The notes under the pieces: generated by a model
Seen by the model: the letters and a program-made list of their open reading frames with translations, nothing else
What the model was told of the DNA's origin: nothing
Databases searched by the model: none
From: Dyadobacter sp. LHD-138
GTDB taxonomy: Bacteria; Bacteroidota; Bacteroidia; Cytophagales; Spirosomataceae
Reading direction: 5' to 3'
Assembly: GCF_030929615.1 (NCBI RefSeq)
Contig: NZ_JAVFVU010000018.1
Coordinates: 41,458 to 105,457 of the forward strand
Length of the DNA stretch: 64,000 nucleotides
Shown: in pieces, positions 53,501-62,172 of the stretch
How the letters are laid out: each line of letters starts with the position of its first letter
Numbering within the stretch: the stretch's first letter is position 1
Position numbers and translations under genes: made by a program

Positions 53501-55534
53501 ATGTCATTTATAAAAGTATCCTCAGGCGTAGTAAACCAAACGCCCATGACGTGGGAATCCAATACCAAACACATTTTGCAAGCGATTGAAGAAGCAAAGA
53601 AACAGGATGTAAGTTTACTTTGTCTGCCTGAACTGTGCGTGTCGGGTTATGGCTGTGAGGACTATTTTTTTGCGCAGGATCTGGTGGATCAGGCTCAGAA
53701 ATGTCTTCATGAAATCGTTCAGGTTACGGCTGGTATAATTGTCGCGGTGGGTTTGCCCGTTCGGCATAACAACAATTTGTATAACGCCGCCTGCCTCATC
53801 GCCAACAAACAGATTATTGGATTTTATTGTAAACAAAATCTGGCGAATAACGGGATACATTACGAAGCAAGGTGGTTTCGTCCATGGCCGGTCGGCCTGG
53901 TCGAAAGTATAGAAATTGATCAGATGCTGTATCCGATCGGGGACGTGATTTTTGATTTGTCAGGCATCAGGATCGGGTTTGAAATTTGTGAAGACGCCTG
54001 GGTGTCAAACCGTCCGGGGCGCCGTCATTATGAGCGCGGTGTGGATGTGATATTAAATCCGAGTGCCAGTCACTTTGCTTTCCATAAGTTTCTTACCCGT
54101 GAAAGGCTGGTTCTGGATGGTTCGAGATCATTTGGTTGCAGCTATGTGTATACCAATTTATTGGGCAATGAGGCGGGTAGAGCCATTTATGACGGCGATG
54201 CGATGATCGCTTCCAACGGTGAAATGCTGGTAACAAGCGATCGGTTCAGTTATGAGGATTATCTGATCATCACGGCGGTGATCGATACCGATAATACACG
54301 GTTAAACCAGTTGCAGAACAAGATATCATCCTCAAATAAAGATAAAACCTGGCGTGTTGCAGGACGTTTTGATTTTCCAGAGATAGGTCCCGTTCCACAA
54401 CAAGTAGCAGCATTGGAAGCTTTTGAAAAGGGCGGTGCGTTGAAGGAGGAGGAATTTGCCCGCGCCGTTTCTCTGGGGCTTTTTGACTATCTGAGAAAAA
54501 GCAGATCCAATGGGTTTACCATTTCGTTGTCTGGAGGTGCGGATTCCTGCGCTTGTACGGCCTTATGCGGTCTGATGATCCGTCTGGCCGACGAAAGTAT
54601 TGGCCTGAAACGGTTTAAGGAGAAACTGTCGTATATCAAAGGAATTCAATCCGCCAAAACGGAGGAAGATATTGCTTTGGCATTGATCCATAATATTTAC
54701 CAGGGTACTGAAAACAGCTCTGCCGATACACTGGACTCGGCGAGTTCGCTGGCTTTGTCTATCGGTTCGACTTTTTATAACATCAATATCAACGGTCTGG
54801 TTGAGACTTATAAAGGATTGATCGAGGACCAGATCGGCAGGAAACTGTCATGGAAAACGGATGATATCGCCTTGCAGAATATTCAGGCGAGGGTTCGTGC
54901 TCCGGGTGTCTGGTTGCTGACCAATTTGTCAAATCACCTGCTGCTGGCTACATCCAATCGCTCTGAAGTGGCCGTAGGTTATGCCACCATGGATGGCGAT
55001 ACTTCGGGAAGTATTAGCCCATTGGCTGGAATTGACAAACATTATTTGCGTCAATGGCTTCGCTGGCTGGAAACCGTTGGCTGCGAGGTGAAGGGAAAAC
55101 ATATCCGGATTGAGGGCTTGAAAAAGGTGAATTCACTGCAACCCACGGCGGAGCTACGACCATTGGAATTAAACCAGACCGACGAGGCTGACCTTATGCC
55201 TTATGACTTCCTGGACGCTCTGGAAAAAGTGGCGATCCGGGATAAAAAGTCGCCGGTTGATTGTTACAGGCACATGCTCGTAAAGTACAACGGCGTTTAT
55301 TCCGATGCACAGGTTCTGGGCTGGACGGAACGATTCTTTAAATTATGGAGCCGCAATCAGTGGAAAAGAGAACGTTATGCGCCGTCTTTCCATCTGGATG
55401 ATCTGAACCTGGATCCGCGTTCCTGGTGCCGCTTCCCGATTCTTTCAGGAGGATTTGAAAAGGAATTGGCAGAATTGAGGGCATATGCAGGTGGTAATGG
55501 CGGCAGGAATAGCAGAGGGAGAATTGGATTTTAG
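53501..55534 (+). CDS. nadE: glutamine-dependent NAD+ synthetase
   Basis: A 677-residue two-domain enzyme. The N-terminal nitrilase-type amidase (about 1-290) shows the Glu-Lys-Cys triad regions CLPELCVSGYG, FYCKQNL and FEICEDAW. The C-terminal synthetase (about 310-677) has the P-loop SGGADSCACTAL, ATSNRSEVAVGYATMDGD and STSP-equivalent parts. It makes NAD from deamido-NAD, ATP and glutamine-derived ammonia in the cytoplasm. It is not in an operon; a long palindrome follows at 55573-55670. Confidence 0.96.
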   Translation: MSFIKVSSGVVNQTPMTWESNTKHILQAIEEAKKQDVSLLCLPELCVSGYGCEDYFFAQDLVDQAQKCLHEIVQVTAGIIVAVGLPVRHNNNLYNAACLIANKQIIGFYCKQNLANNGIHYEARWFRPWPVGLVESIEIDQMLYPIGDVIFDLSGIRIGFEICEDAWVSNRPGRRHYERGVDVILNPSASHFAFHKFLTRERLVLDGSRSFGCSYVYTNLLGNEAGRAIYDGDAMIASNGEMLVTSDRFSYEDYLIITAVIDTDNTRLNQLQNKISSSNKDKTWRVAGRFDFPEIGPVPQQVAALEAFEKGGALKEEEFARAVSLGLFDYLRKSRSNGFTISLSGGADSCACTALCGLMIRLADESIGLKRFKEKLSYIKGIQSAKTEEDIALALIHNIYQGTENSSADTLDSASSLALSIGSTFYNININGLVETYKGLIEDQIGRKLSWKTDDIALQNIQARVRAPGVWLLTNLSNHLLLATSNRSEVAVGYATMDGDTSGSISPLAGIDKHYLRQWLRWLETVGCEVKGKHIRIEGLKKVNSLQPTAELRPLELNQTDEADLMPYDFLDALEKVAIRDKKSPVDCYRHMLVKYNGVYSDAQVLGWTERFFKLWSRNQWKRERYAPSFHLDDLNLDPRSWCRFPILSGGFEKELAELRAYAGGNGGRNSRGRIGF

Positions 55535-55572
55535 GACTTCTTTTTTGTTTCACGAAAAGATTAACTACAAAG

Positions 55573-55670
55573 GTTTAACCACAAAGGGCACAAAGGTCTA
55601 ACCACAAAGAGCGCAGAGATTTTAACTTTGCGCTCTTTGTGGTTAGACTTTGTGCTCTTTGTGGTTAAAC
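55573..55670. repeat. 98-bp nearly perfect palindrome after nadE
   Basis: About 42-base arms (55573-55615 and 55629-55670) pair with only a few mismatches or bulges. Each arm has two ACCACAAAG units separated by a related unit, so it is a palindrome built of tandem parts. It lies between the convergent ends of nadE and the STN-type gene. It would make a very stable hairpin and may serve as a terminator for both. Confidence 0.85.
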
Positions 55671-55688
55671 GAAACTGTGCCCCCTCAA

Positions 55689-57515
55689 TTAAAGCTTATC
55701 CCGGAACCGTATTGCCGCCTGAAATCCAACCCAGGCGTAGTTCCTGCGGGTCTGATCGGGTTTGCCGCCAATCCAAAACGTGGAAAAAAAACGTCGGCCA
55801 TCTTTGGCAATACCAGCCTGATTTCCAGCCAGCAGATTTATCGATGGACCAAATGCCAATGAAAACCTGTTCCCCACTTTTCGCTCCAAAGCGGTAATAA
55901 TCCTAAATAAACCCGCCGCATCGTTATTTTTTACATGCTCGTCTATGACCACCAGGTTAGCCGTCAGATCGGCATTGACCATCCAGCCGCGTCCTAGATT
56001 TCTGGCAGTTCCAAAACCATACCCAATACTTCCAAGCGGTTTATCGGAGGCCAGTGCGTTAAATCCAAACGTAAATATGTTGTAAAACGCATTCATTCCG
56101 GTTTTAAAGGACGTGTTAAAATAGTTGAATTCATCGGTTGCAACCTCATAGCGACGGTATCCGTTTTTACGAACGTAACTGAAAAGACCGATGGGTGCAG
56201 TCGCAGATGAATCCGCGTAGTTAAAGGCGCTTAACTGATGACCGCGGCGTACGGTTCTGGCATAGTTATAACCACCCGAAACCTGCCATCCGTAAAGATT
56301 TCCTAACAACACATTGCCTGCACCAGCGAGTTGCAGGCCATGAAAATTACCTGCTGTAAAATTCAGCAACGTCGAATACTGGAAACCTGTCACATTGCCC
56401 ATGACCAGATTAAGCGCTGTGGCATACTGGAAACCGGTGACGTTATTTCCAACGACATTCGCAATCCCGGCAAGCTGCACTCCGACTACATTTCCCCGGT
56501 CCGCGTTAAAAAAACCACCAATTTCCAGTTTATTGGTTCCGAGCGAATAGCCGGCGAGGACATTAAATGAATAATCATTGACGACGTTACCGCTCAATTC
56601 CCGGTTGGTACTTAGAAATGGTAAAATTGAGGTTTGAACAGGCCTGTGCAGGGTATCCTTAATATTTCTGGTGTTGATGGCCTGTTTTGCAGAAGCAAAC
56701 GCCATACTGAAATTTTTTCTTACACGCTGGTAGGTAGTCCGCAGTTTTTTCTGAGCGCGAAGGGAATCTATTTCTATGATGGTATCGGAGGATACGTAAG
56801 TAGTTGAAATATATTCATACTGTGGAATTTGTATTTTGGGATTATCGGGAGAATTTGTCTTTTTAGGAATATTGATTTGCCGGACGGACAGCGATTTGAT
56901 CGTATCCGGGTTTAGAGCGATGGGTAAATAAGTGTTTTTTTTACTGGATATAACGACCGATTTACCAACGTACTGGTGTTTCCGGACTTCAAGTCTTACG
57001 GGTGAGGAAACCGTCGGTAACCGGATTTTGTAGTATCCATACCGGTCGCTTATCGTTGAAGTCAGCGTATACGGGTCATAAATACTGGCATTGGCGAGTT
57101 TTTCGCCTGTACTTTTGTCAATAATATACCCGTTGAGATTGAAATTTTCCGGAACCTCGTTTTCCTTCTTTGGACTGCTCTGCAGAATAATATACTTGCG
57201 ACGCTCCTTGAAAGTAACTTTTCCTTTAAACAACTCATTCAGGATTTCACGTATACTTTGATTGGTAACTTTGACGGAGACGCGGGTTCTGGTATCAATG
57301 ACATCCGGATTGTAAGAAAAGCTGAACCCGCCCAGATTACCAATTTGCTGTAAAACTTCGTTCAAAGGCTGATTATTGATCCGGATAGAGATCTTTCTTT
57401 CCAGCAATTCCTGCGCTTGTGAAGGAATTGGGATCAGAAAATTCAATAGAATGATCAGGAAGCTGAACTGGAACTTTTTCAAGGTACTGCGCGGATAGGT
57501 TGAGGCTTGTAGCAA
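55689..57515 (-). CDS. STN and carboxypeptidase-regulatory domain outer-membrane protein
   Basis: A 608-residue exported protein (signal about 1-34). It contains an STN secretin/TonB domain (about 37-113: SIRINNQPLNEVLQQIGNLG), a CarboxypepD-regulatory-like domain (about 123-205: GYIIDKSTGEKLANASIYD), and a C-terminal region of repeated aromatic/glycine strands (GNVTGFQYSTLLNFTAGNFHG, NLYGWQVSGGYNY) that looks like a beta-barrel or sheet. It has no TonB-receptor plug. It is third in the sigma/FecR/STN unit, 13 bp after FecR, and starts at a TTG. Its gene order is that of a signal receptor with the usual TonB channel missing. Confidence 0.82.
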   Translation of the reverse strand: MLQASTYPRSTLKKFQFSFLIILLNFLIPIPSQAQELLERKISIRINNQPLNEVLQQIGNLGGFSFSYNPDVIDTRTRVSVKVTNQSIREILNELFKGKVTFKERRKYIILQSSPKKENEVPENFNLNGYIIDKSTGEKLANASIYDPYTLTSTISDRYGYYKIRLPTVSSPVRLEVRKHQYVGKSVVISSKKNTYLPIALNPDTIKSLSVRQINIPKKTNSPDNPKIQIPQYEYISTTYVSSDTIIEIDSLRAQKKLRTTYQRVRKNFSMAFASAKQAINTRNIKDTLHRPVQTSILPFLSTNRELSGNVVNDYSFNVLAGYSLGTNKLEIGGFFNADRGNVVGVQLAGIANVVGNNVTGFQYATALNLVMGNVTGFQYSTLLNFTAGNFHGLQLAGAGNVLLGNLYGWQVSGGYNYARTVRRGHQLSAFNYADSSATAPIGLFSYVRKNGYRRYEVATDEFNYFNTSFKTGMNAFYNIFTFGFNALASDKPLGSIGYGFGTARNLGRGWMVNADLTANLVVIDEHVKNNDAAGLFRIITALERKVGNRFSLAFGPSINLLAGNQAGIAKDGRRFFSTFWIGGKPDQTRRNYAWVGFQAAIRFRDKL

Positions 57516-57528
57516 TGGAATGCGGGTA

Positions 57529-58566
57529 CTACTGGCAGCTGTTTCCGTCCAGCCAATAAGTCGTTCCTTCTTTTCTCAAACGTAACTTCAGGGTTTCCGC
57601 GATAACGGAAAGCGTGGCGTCCAGTGGTTCTTTTTGAAAACCAATGGTCAACCGGCAGTTGGCCAGATCAGCGTTGGCTAGACGAATATCAGCGTGATAT
57701 CCGTCTTTTAAAGAATTAACAATATTACCCAGATGTGCTGCATTGAAATCGAAAACCTGCGTACGATAACCCATGATGTTTAAATCGGTCTGAAGGCTTC
57801 GCAAGGTATCATCCTTTACTTCCACACTTTCTCCTTTTACCAGCTCAATTTTTTGCTCTGCCTTGCTAACCCGGACTTTACCGGTTTTTACGTCAACGCG
57901 GACGAGTTCCTTTTTGTAAGCTTTAACATTGAAAGAAGTTCCTAAAACCCTTACTTCCGTACCATTTGCATCGATGACAAAAGGGTGGGAGGCATCTGGT
58001 TTTACGTCAAAAAAGGCTTCTCCCTGTAAAGCGACCGAACGTAAATCACCGCTGAAATTTTCAGGGTAACTTATTTTTGAATTATAATTCAGAAATACCT
58101 GGGTTCCGTCCGGCAAGGTTGCTTCGGTTGTATTGTTGGTTGTGGCGACCTGCAAGGTCTCGGGGACATTCAATTGGGTCTGGAAAACATACCAGCCAAA
58201 GGCCATCATGACCATCGAAACGGCTGCGGCAATCCATAACTTATATGAAAATTGTTTTTTTAACGGTAATTGTCTGATGATCGTTTCATGCGCGAGGCCC
58301 TGATCGGTATTTCCGTCCCCGATGACCGGATTTTTAGCCGTCATTTTTAAACGTACCTTATCCCAGGCTGCGTCAGTATCTACTTTTACCTGTCTTGTTT
58401 TTAACGCGGCAGACTTCTCCCAGAGCATTTCAAAGGCTGCGAGCTCCTTTTTATTTTCGGGTGCGTTTTTAAGCCAGCTTTGTATCGCTGCAATTTCCTC
58501 AGCAGTGGCAATGTCGGCTACGTAGCGTGCTAACAGCTCATCCGATATGTTTTCATGATTGTTCAT
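57529..58566 (-). CDS. FecR-family anti-sigma/sensor protein
   Basis: A 345-residue protein. N-terminal cytoplasmic part (about 1-90) with DUF4880-like helices, a membrane helix (about 98-116; LWIAAAVSMVMMAFGWYVF), a FecR domain (TLPDGTQVFLNYNSKISYP, GEAFFDVKPDASHPFVI) and a C-terminal DUF4974-type region (LDATLSVIAETLKLRL). It would hold the sigma factor and release it on an outer-membrane signal. It starts 3 bp after the sigma gene stop, so the two are translationally coupled. Confidence 0.95.
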   Translation of the reverse strand: MNNHENISDELLARYVADIATAEEIAAIQSWLKNAPENKKELAAFEMLWEKSAALKTRQVKVDTDAAWDKVRLKMTAKNPVIGDGNTDQGLAHETIIRQLPLKKQFSYKLWIAAAVSMVMMAFGWYVFQTQLNVPETLQVATTNNTTEATLPDGTQVFLNYNSKISYPENFSGDLRSVALQGEAFFDVKPDASHPFVIDANGTEVRVLGTSFNVKAYKKELVRVDVKTGKVRVSKAEQKIELVKGESVEVKDDTLRSLQTDLNIMGYRTQVFDFNAAHLGNIVNSLKDGYHADIRLANADLANCRLTIGFQKEPLDATLSVIAETLKLRLRKEGTTYWLDGNSCQ

Positions 58567-58568
58567 GC

Positions 58569-59246
58569 TTACGATTGGAAAAACTGTTGATGTAAAAAAT
58601 AAACCAATAAAAGCAGCGAAGGAAGATAATCCGCCAGCTCACTCCGTAATATTTTCAGTGCTTTGCCAATCTGGTTTTCCACCGTTTTGATGGAAATACT
58701 CAACTGATCGGCAATTTCCTGGTATTTCATTTCCTCAAAGCGGCTCATCCGGAATGCTTTCTGGCATTGTTCCGGCAACCGGCGTACCGCTTTTTCAATA
58801 CGTTCAGCGAGCTCATCCGCATGGATCGCTTCCGTCACGGATTCGTACGATTGCGGCATATAATTGACCGAATATTCCCGGTATGCCTCTTTCACCGAGG
58901 CGTGCTTGAACCGGTTCAGGCAATGGTTATGCACAGCACGATAAAGATAGGATTTCAATGAAAGGGTAATCTCAAGATCTTCTCGTTTTTCCCAAATCGT
59001 TATGAAAACGGTTTGAACAATTTCCTCCGCATCCTCCTCGTCCTTCAATAGAGAACTGGCATAATTGCACAGGCGCTGGTAGTAGAAACGGAAAGTATGC
59101 TCGAAAGCGGCTTCGTCTCCTTTTCTTATCGCTTGAACAATTTCCGGATCAGTGGCTTTCACGGACTTTCTCTTTTGATTTTTGGCCAAAAGTAGATAAT
59201 CTCTTCCGATTATAAAATCCCGATTAATAAGAGCGGTTGCTGACAC
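58569..59246 (-). CDS. ECF RNA polymerase sigma-70 factor
   Basis: A 225-residue ECF sigma factor with region 2 (AFEHTFRFYYQRLCNYASSLL, DEEDAEEIVQTVFITIWEKRED) and region 4 (CQKAFRMSRFEEMKYQEIADQL, SIKTVENQIGKALKIL). The hydrophobic end (YLPSLLLLVYFLHQQFF) is a feature of many Bacteroidota ECFs. It starts at a GTG. It is first of the sigma/FecR/STN unit, with no TonB receptor or SusCD next to it, so the activated targets are not obvious. Confidence 0.95.
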   Translation of the reverse strand: MSATALINRDFIIGRDYLLLAKNQKRKSVKATDPEIVQAIRKGDEAAFEHTFRFYYQRLCNYASSLLKDEEDAEEIVQTVFITIWEKREDLEITLSLKSYLYRAVHNHCLNRFKHASVKEAYREYSVNYMPQSYESVTEAIHADELAERIEKAVRRLPEQCQKAFRMSRFEEMKYQEIADQLSISIKTVENQIGKALKILRSELADYLPSLLLLVYFLHQQFFQS

Positions 59247-59392
59247 GGTTTAAATTTCTTTTCTCTATGACAAACGGAAACGCGCTTCCCCCTATGGCTA
59301 AAAAATATTTCCGGGCGTAGGGGGAAAATAAATTTGGATTGTCCTCAATGCGAGAACTGGAAATAGCCTAAATCAAATATCATTTATTAGCC

Positions 59393-60100
59393 ATGAAAAA
59401 AATATTTCTTCCCTTGTTTGTCTATGCTTTTACCATATTCAGCCTGCAATCCTGCATTGATGACGATCCGGAACCACGCGGGACGAGTATGCGTAATTAT
59501 AGTTTTACCGGTTTTGATCAGCTCGAGATGGGCAATGCTTTTCAGGTTAACGTGAAAGCAGGAAATTCCTATGCAGTCACAGCGACAGGGGAGTTAAATG
59601 ATCTCGATGACCTTGAGATTTTTACGGAAGACGGAGCGCTTGTTGTTCGTTATAAAGATTGGGGAAATCGTCGCCAAAAGATGACTATCGACGTTACCAT
59701 GCCTACTTTGACGGGTGTGGAGTTTTCAGGAGCGGTGGATGCGGGTATTTATGGATTTGAAAATGCCCGGAAAATTGACTTCGAATTGTCGGGTGCTTCT
59801 CAATGTAATTTTATCGGTTCGGCCAAAAGTATTGAAGTCGACTTATCGGGCGCATCCTATTTAAGTCTGATTGGTAGCGGACAATTTCTGGATGGAGAAC
59901 TTTCAGGCGCGTCGGAATTGAGCAGTTTCGAATACCAGGCAGAAGAATCAGACCTCAAATTATCGGGAGCGAGTAAAGGGAAAGTCAGGATAAGTAAATT
60001 TCTCAAAGCGGATGCCAGCGGTGCAAGCCATTTAAGATTCCGGGGAAACCCAAATGTTCAGAAAAAGGTATCCGGAGGAAGTTTGGTACACCAGGATTAA
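59393..60100 (+). CDS. head-GIN domain (DUF2807) lipoprotein
   Basis: A 235-residue protein with a lipoprotein signal (lipobox LQSC, about 21). The rest is a DUF2807/head-GIN domain: FTGFDQLEMGNAFQVNVKAG, ELSGASQCNFIG, DLSGASYLSLIG, ELSGASELSSFE, LKLSGASKGKVR, with the repeated LSGAS turn. Such beta-helical proteins are common in Bacteroidota, likely surface adhesin-like or envelope-stress related. Its stop codon abuts that of the convergent dipeptidase without any gap. Confidence 0.9.
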   Translation: MKKIFLPLFVYAFTIFSLQSCIDDDPEPRGTSMRNYSFTGFDQLEMGNAFQVNVKAGNSYAVTATGELNDLDDLEIFTEDGALVVRYKDWGNRRQKMTIDVTMPTLTGVEFSGAVDAGIYGFENARKIDFELSGASQCNFIGSAKSIEVDLSGASYLSLIGSGQFLDGELSGASELSSFEYQAEESDLKLSGASKGKVRISKFLKADASGASHLRFRGNPNVQKKVSGGSLVHQD

Positions 60101-60817
60101 CTATTTGATCATGCCGTATTTGGCCCGGGCCTGTTTTTTTGACATACCGTCAAAATGCCACCATTCCGTTGTATTGACGGTAAAACCGGCCTGAGTCATC
60201 GCGTTGCGCAGAATATTCCGGTTCGCAATTTGTTTGGATGTCAGCTTGCCTTGTTTCAGCATTTCCTGTTCTGATCGGGGATAAGCAAGAGGGCCAAAAA
60301 AATCATATTTGGTCCCCATATCCAACGGTTTTCCGTTTTCGTCGACAACTGTCAGGTCGATGGCGCAGCCAAAATTATGATTGGAGCCAATTTTTGGATC
60401 GGCGACATATTGTGTTTTCTGACGTGCAGGTATTTTAAGATCATCAAGCGCGTCCCATAACTTGTATTGCACAGAATTTGGACGGGCGGCATCATACACC
60501 AGTAACTTAAAACCTGGCTTTATGCGCTGAAGAAAAATGCTGGCCTGAGAAAGTTTTTTGGCCATTTCGGGCTGAAGATAGGCATGGGTAAGATCTCCGT
60601 ATACATTTCTCTTCATGAAATTATCAGAAGTAGCGTATTTCAATTCAACGAGTATATCCGGATTTACGGTTTGAATGTTGACAAGCCCCTGGTCGAGGAT
60701 TTTTTTTTCGGTGCCTGAAATATTCTTTTTAGATTGGTTTTCAGGATGCTGGGCCTGTACAAATATGTAAAAAATGGTGAAAACCGCAGTTGGGAAAAAT
60801 ATCTTAAAAGCACGCAT
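60101..60817 (-). CDS. exported D-Ala-D-Ala dipeptidase (M15, VanX-like)
   Basis: About 238 residues with a signal peptide (MRAFKIFFPTAVFTIFYIF, ending VQAQ). M15 zinc site: SNHNFGCAIDLTVVD (SxHxxGxAxD) and EWWHFDG (ExxH, Glu catalytic). VanX-type enzymes cut D-Ala-D-Ala; exported ones act on peptidoglycan fragments in the periplasm. The frame runs up to 60874, but the region before 60817 contains a strong hairpin (60841-60867) and a non-signal sequence, so the ATG at 60817 is chosen. It converges directly with the head-GIN gene. Confidence 0.88.
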   Translation of the reverse strand: MRAFKIFFPTAVFTIFYIFVQAQHPENQSKKNISGTEKKILDQGLVNIQTVNPDILVELKYATSDNFMKRNVYGDLTHAYLQPEMAKKLSQASIFLQRIKPGFKLLVYDAARPNSVQYKLWDALDDLKIPARQKTQYVADPKIGSNHNFGCAIDLTVVDENGKPLDMGTKYDFFGPLAYPRSEQEMLKQGKLTSKQIANRNILRNAMTQAGFTVNTTEWWHFDGMSKKQARAKYGMIK

Positions 60818-60840
60818 ACGTTTCAAACAGTAAAATAATT

Positions 60841-60867
60841 CCTCCTTCTCAGCGATTGAGAAGGAGG
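60841..60867 (-). terminator. hairpin between the LiaF-like and dipeptidase genes
   Basis: Perfect 11-bp arms CCTCCTTCTCA (60841-60851) and TGAGAAGGAGG (60857-60867), loop of 5. Read leftward it is followed by AATTATTTTA. It lies 10 bp after the LiaF-like stop and supports a dipeptidase start at 60817. It may terminate or attenuate transcription of the last gene. Confidence 0.7.
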
Positions 60868-60876
60868 ATAACATGA

Positions 60877-61899
60877 TTAATATCTTCTGATTTTGACTTT
60901 TGATAAGCCACCTTTGAAGTTTATATTAATTTTTCTCGAAGCCTTATCATATCCGGGAGAACGATAAAGTTTATCATTTATTTTTTCAAGATCGTCAAAC
61001 GATGTCAGGTTAAGTGCTCCGTCCAGGACTATCTCACAGCCGACTGATTTTGGGATTTCGAGGTCGATGGCTGCTACGCCAGCTTCAATTTTCACTTTTG
61101 AATTATCCAGTTTATCACCTAGGCGGATATTCATATCGGCTACACCAGTACTCACTTTTAATGATTCTACTTTATAGCCACTCAGGTCAAAATCGCCTTT
61201 TCCAGCGCCCAGTCCAAGATCAATTGTCCAGATAGGTTTGTCATTCAGCTCGATCTCTGCTCTATTGCTTAGCTCTCCGTGGTTCAGTTTTACATTGCCA
61301 TCTTCCATTTTGAAATTAACCGTTGCAGAATTTGCCAGTTTATTAATGGAGGTATTTGATAAAAAGCCGATTACGGAAGATTTTGTATCCGCTTCAAACA
61401 GTTTATCGGTATTACCTTTCATGGTAAAAGTGCCGGCACCGCCTTCCAGATTGAAATTTGCTTTCTGGATAAAATCCTGCATGTCATATTGATAGGAGTT
61501 GTTTCTTAACTTGCTATCTCCATCATCCTGCCTTTCGCTGTGATCCTGTTCGTAGTCTTCGTCTTTATTTTCGTCTCCGTCGTCGTTGTTATCTTCATCC
61601 TGATCGTTGTCGTCATTCCAGTTAAAATTCCAGTTGTCGCGGTTGCGGTCAATCGCGCGGTCGGTCCTGTGTGCAATGCCTCCGAAAACGGCGAGGCCTA
61701 TCAGAATACCCACGAAAGCCCTGGCTGGCGCATGTTTTTGTGTTACCAGCAACAATATCCCCGCCAAAATAAGGAGTACTGGCCAGTAAGGTAAAACCGA
61801 ATCCCAGTGGAAGTAAAACAGGTTCAGTTTACGAAGGAGGGCAACGATACCGATGACAATAAGAATTCCACCCCAAAAAACACCTCTTGAATTTTTCAT
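60877..61899 (-). CDS. LiaF-like membrane protein with acidic linker
   Basis: A 340-residue protein. The N-terminal LiaI/LiaF-type membrane hairpins (about 5-80) precede a very acidic, Asn/Asp-rich linker (about 88-130, with blocks such as DDNDQDEDNNDDGDENKD). The C-terminal beta-domain (about 150-340) has LGLGAGKGDFDLSGYKVESL, and LEIPKSVGCEIVLDGALN as in LiaF/head-GIN proteins. LiaF modulates envelope-stress two-component systems in Firmicutes; function here is inferred. It lies 6 bp downstream of the small LiaI-like gene and is likely co-transcribed with it. Confidence 0.85.
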   Translation of the reverse strand: MKNSRGVFWGGILIVIGIVALLRKLNLFYFHWDSVLPYWPVLLILAGILLLVTQKHAPARAFVGILIGLAVFGGIAHRTDRAIDRNRDNWNFNWNDDNDQDEDNNDDGDENKDEDYEQDHSERQDDGDSKLRNNSYQYDMQDFIQKANFNLEGGAGTFTMKGNTDKLFEADTKSSVIGFLSNTSINKLANSATVNFKMEDGNVKLNHGELSNRAEIELNDKPIWTIDLGLGAGKGDFDLSGYKVESLKVSTGVADMNIRLGDKLDNSKVKIEAGVAAIDLEIPKSVGCEIVLDGALNLTSFDDLEKINDKLYRSPGYDKASRKININFKGGLSKVKIRRY

Positions 61900-61905
61900 G
61901 ATTGC

Positions 61906-62091
61906 TTAAATATTTGAGTGGTTGGATGTATCGGAATTAATGAAATTTTTGAGTAAAAGCAGGATACCGGCGATGATGAGCATGACGGGCCAGAAAAAGC
62001 CTTTGAAGTCAAACCCGGTAAACTCTTCTATAAGAAAGAGGCAGCCTGCAAGGATGAGGAGTATACCCCAGAAAATGCTTCGAAAGTTCAT
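61906..62091 (-). CDS. small LiaI-like two-helix membrane protein
   Basis: A 61-residue protein with two hydrophobic helices (FWGILLILAGCLFLIEEFTG and FFWPVMLIIAGILLLLKNF) as in the N-terminal part of LiaI/LiaF-like proteins (DUF5668). It is 81 bp after the PspC-domain gene and 6 bp before the longer LiaF-like gene. The match to that gene's own N-terminus suggests that the longer gene arose by fusion of such a unit with a beta-domain. Confidence 0.8.
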   Translation of the reverse strand: MNFRSIFWGILLILAGCLFLIEEFTGFDFKGFFWPVMLIIAGILLLLKNFINSDTSNHSNI

Positions 62092-62172
62092 GACTAAAAT
62101 AGTTGAGAGTTGACAGTTAAGAGCGGTCCGCCGCGCGGTTGAAAGTTTTTTAGTGTTTTCAGCTCATTTACT

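Noticed and set aside
57529..59246. Iron-uptake role for the sigma/FecR pair
   Set aside because: No TonB receptor, siderophore gene or Fur-like site is visible. In Bacteroidota such pairs more often serve other envelope signals.
61540..61794. Val/Ile-rich hydrophobic open frame on the plus strand
   Set aside because: It is the complement of the Asp/Asn-rich linker of the LiaF-like gene; the hydrophobic look is a codon-reversal artefact.
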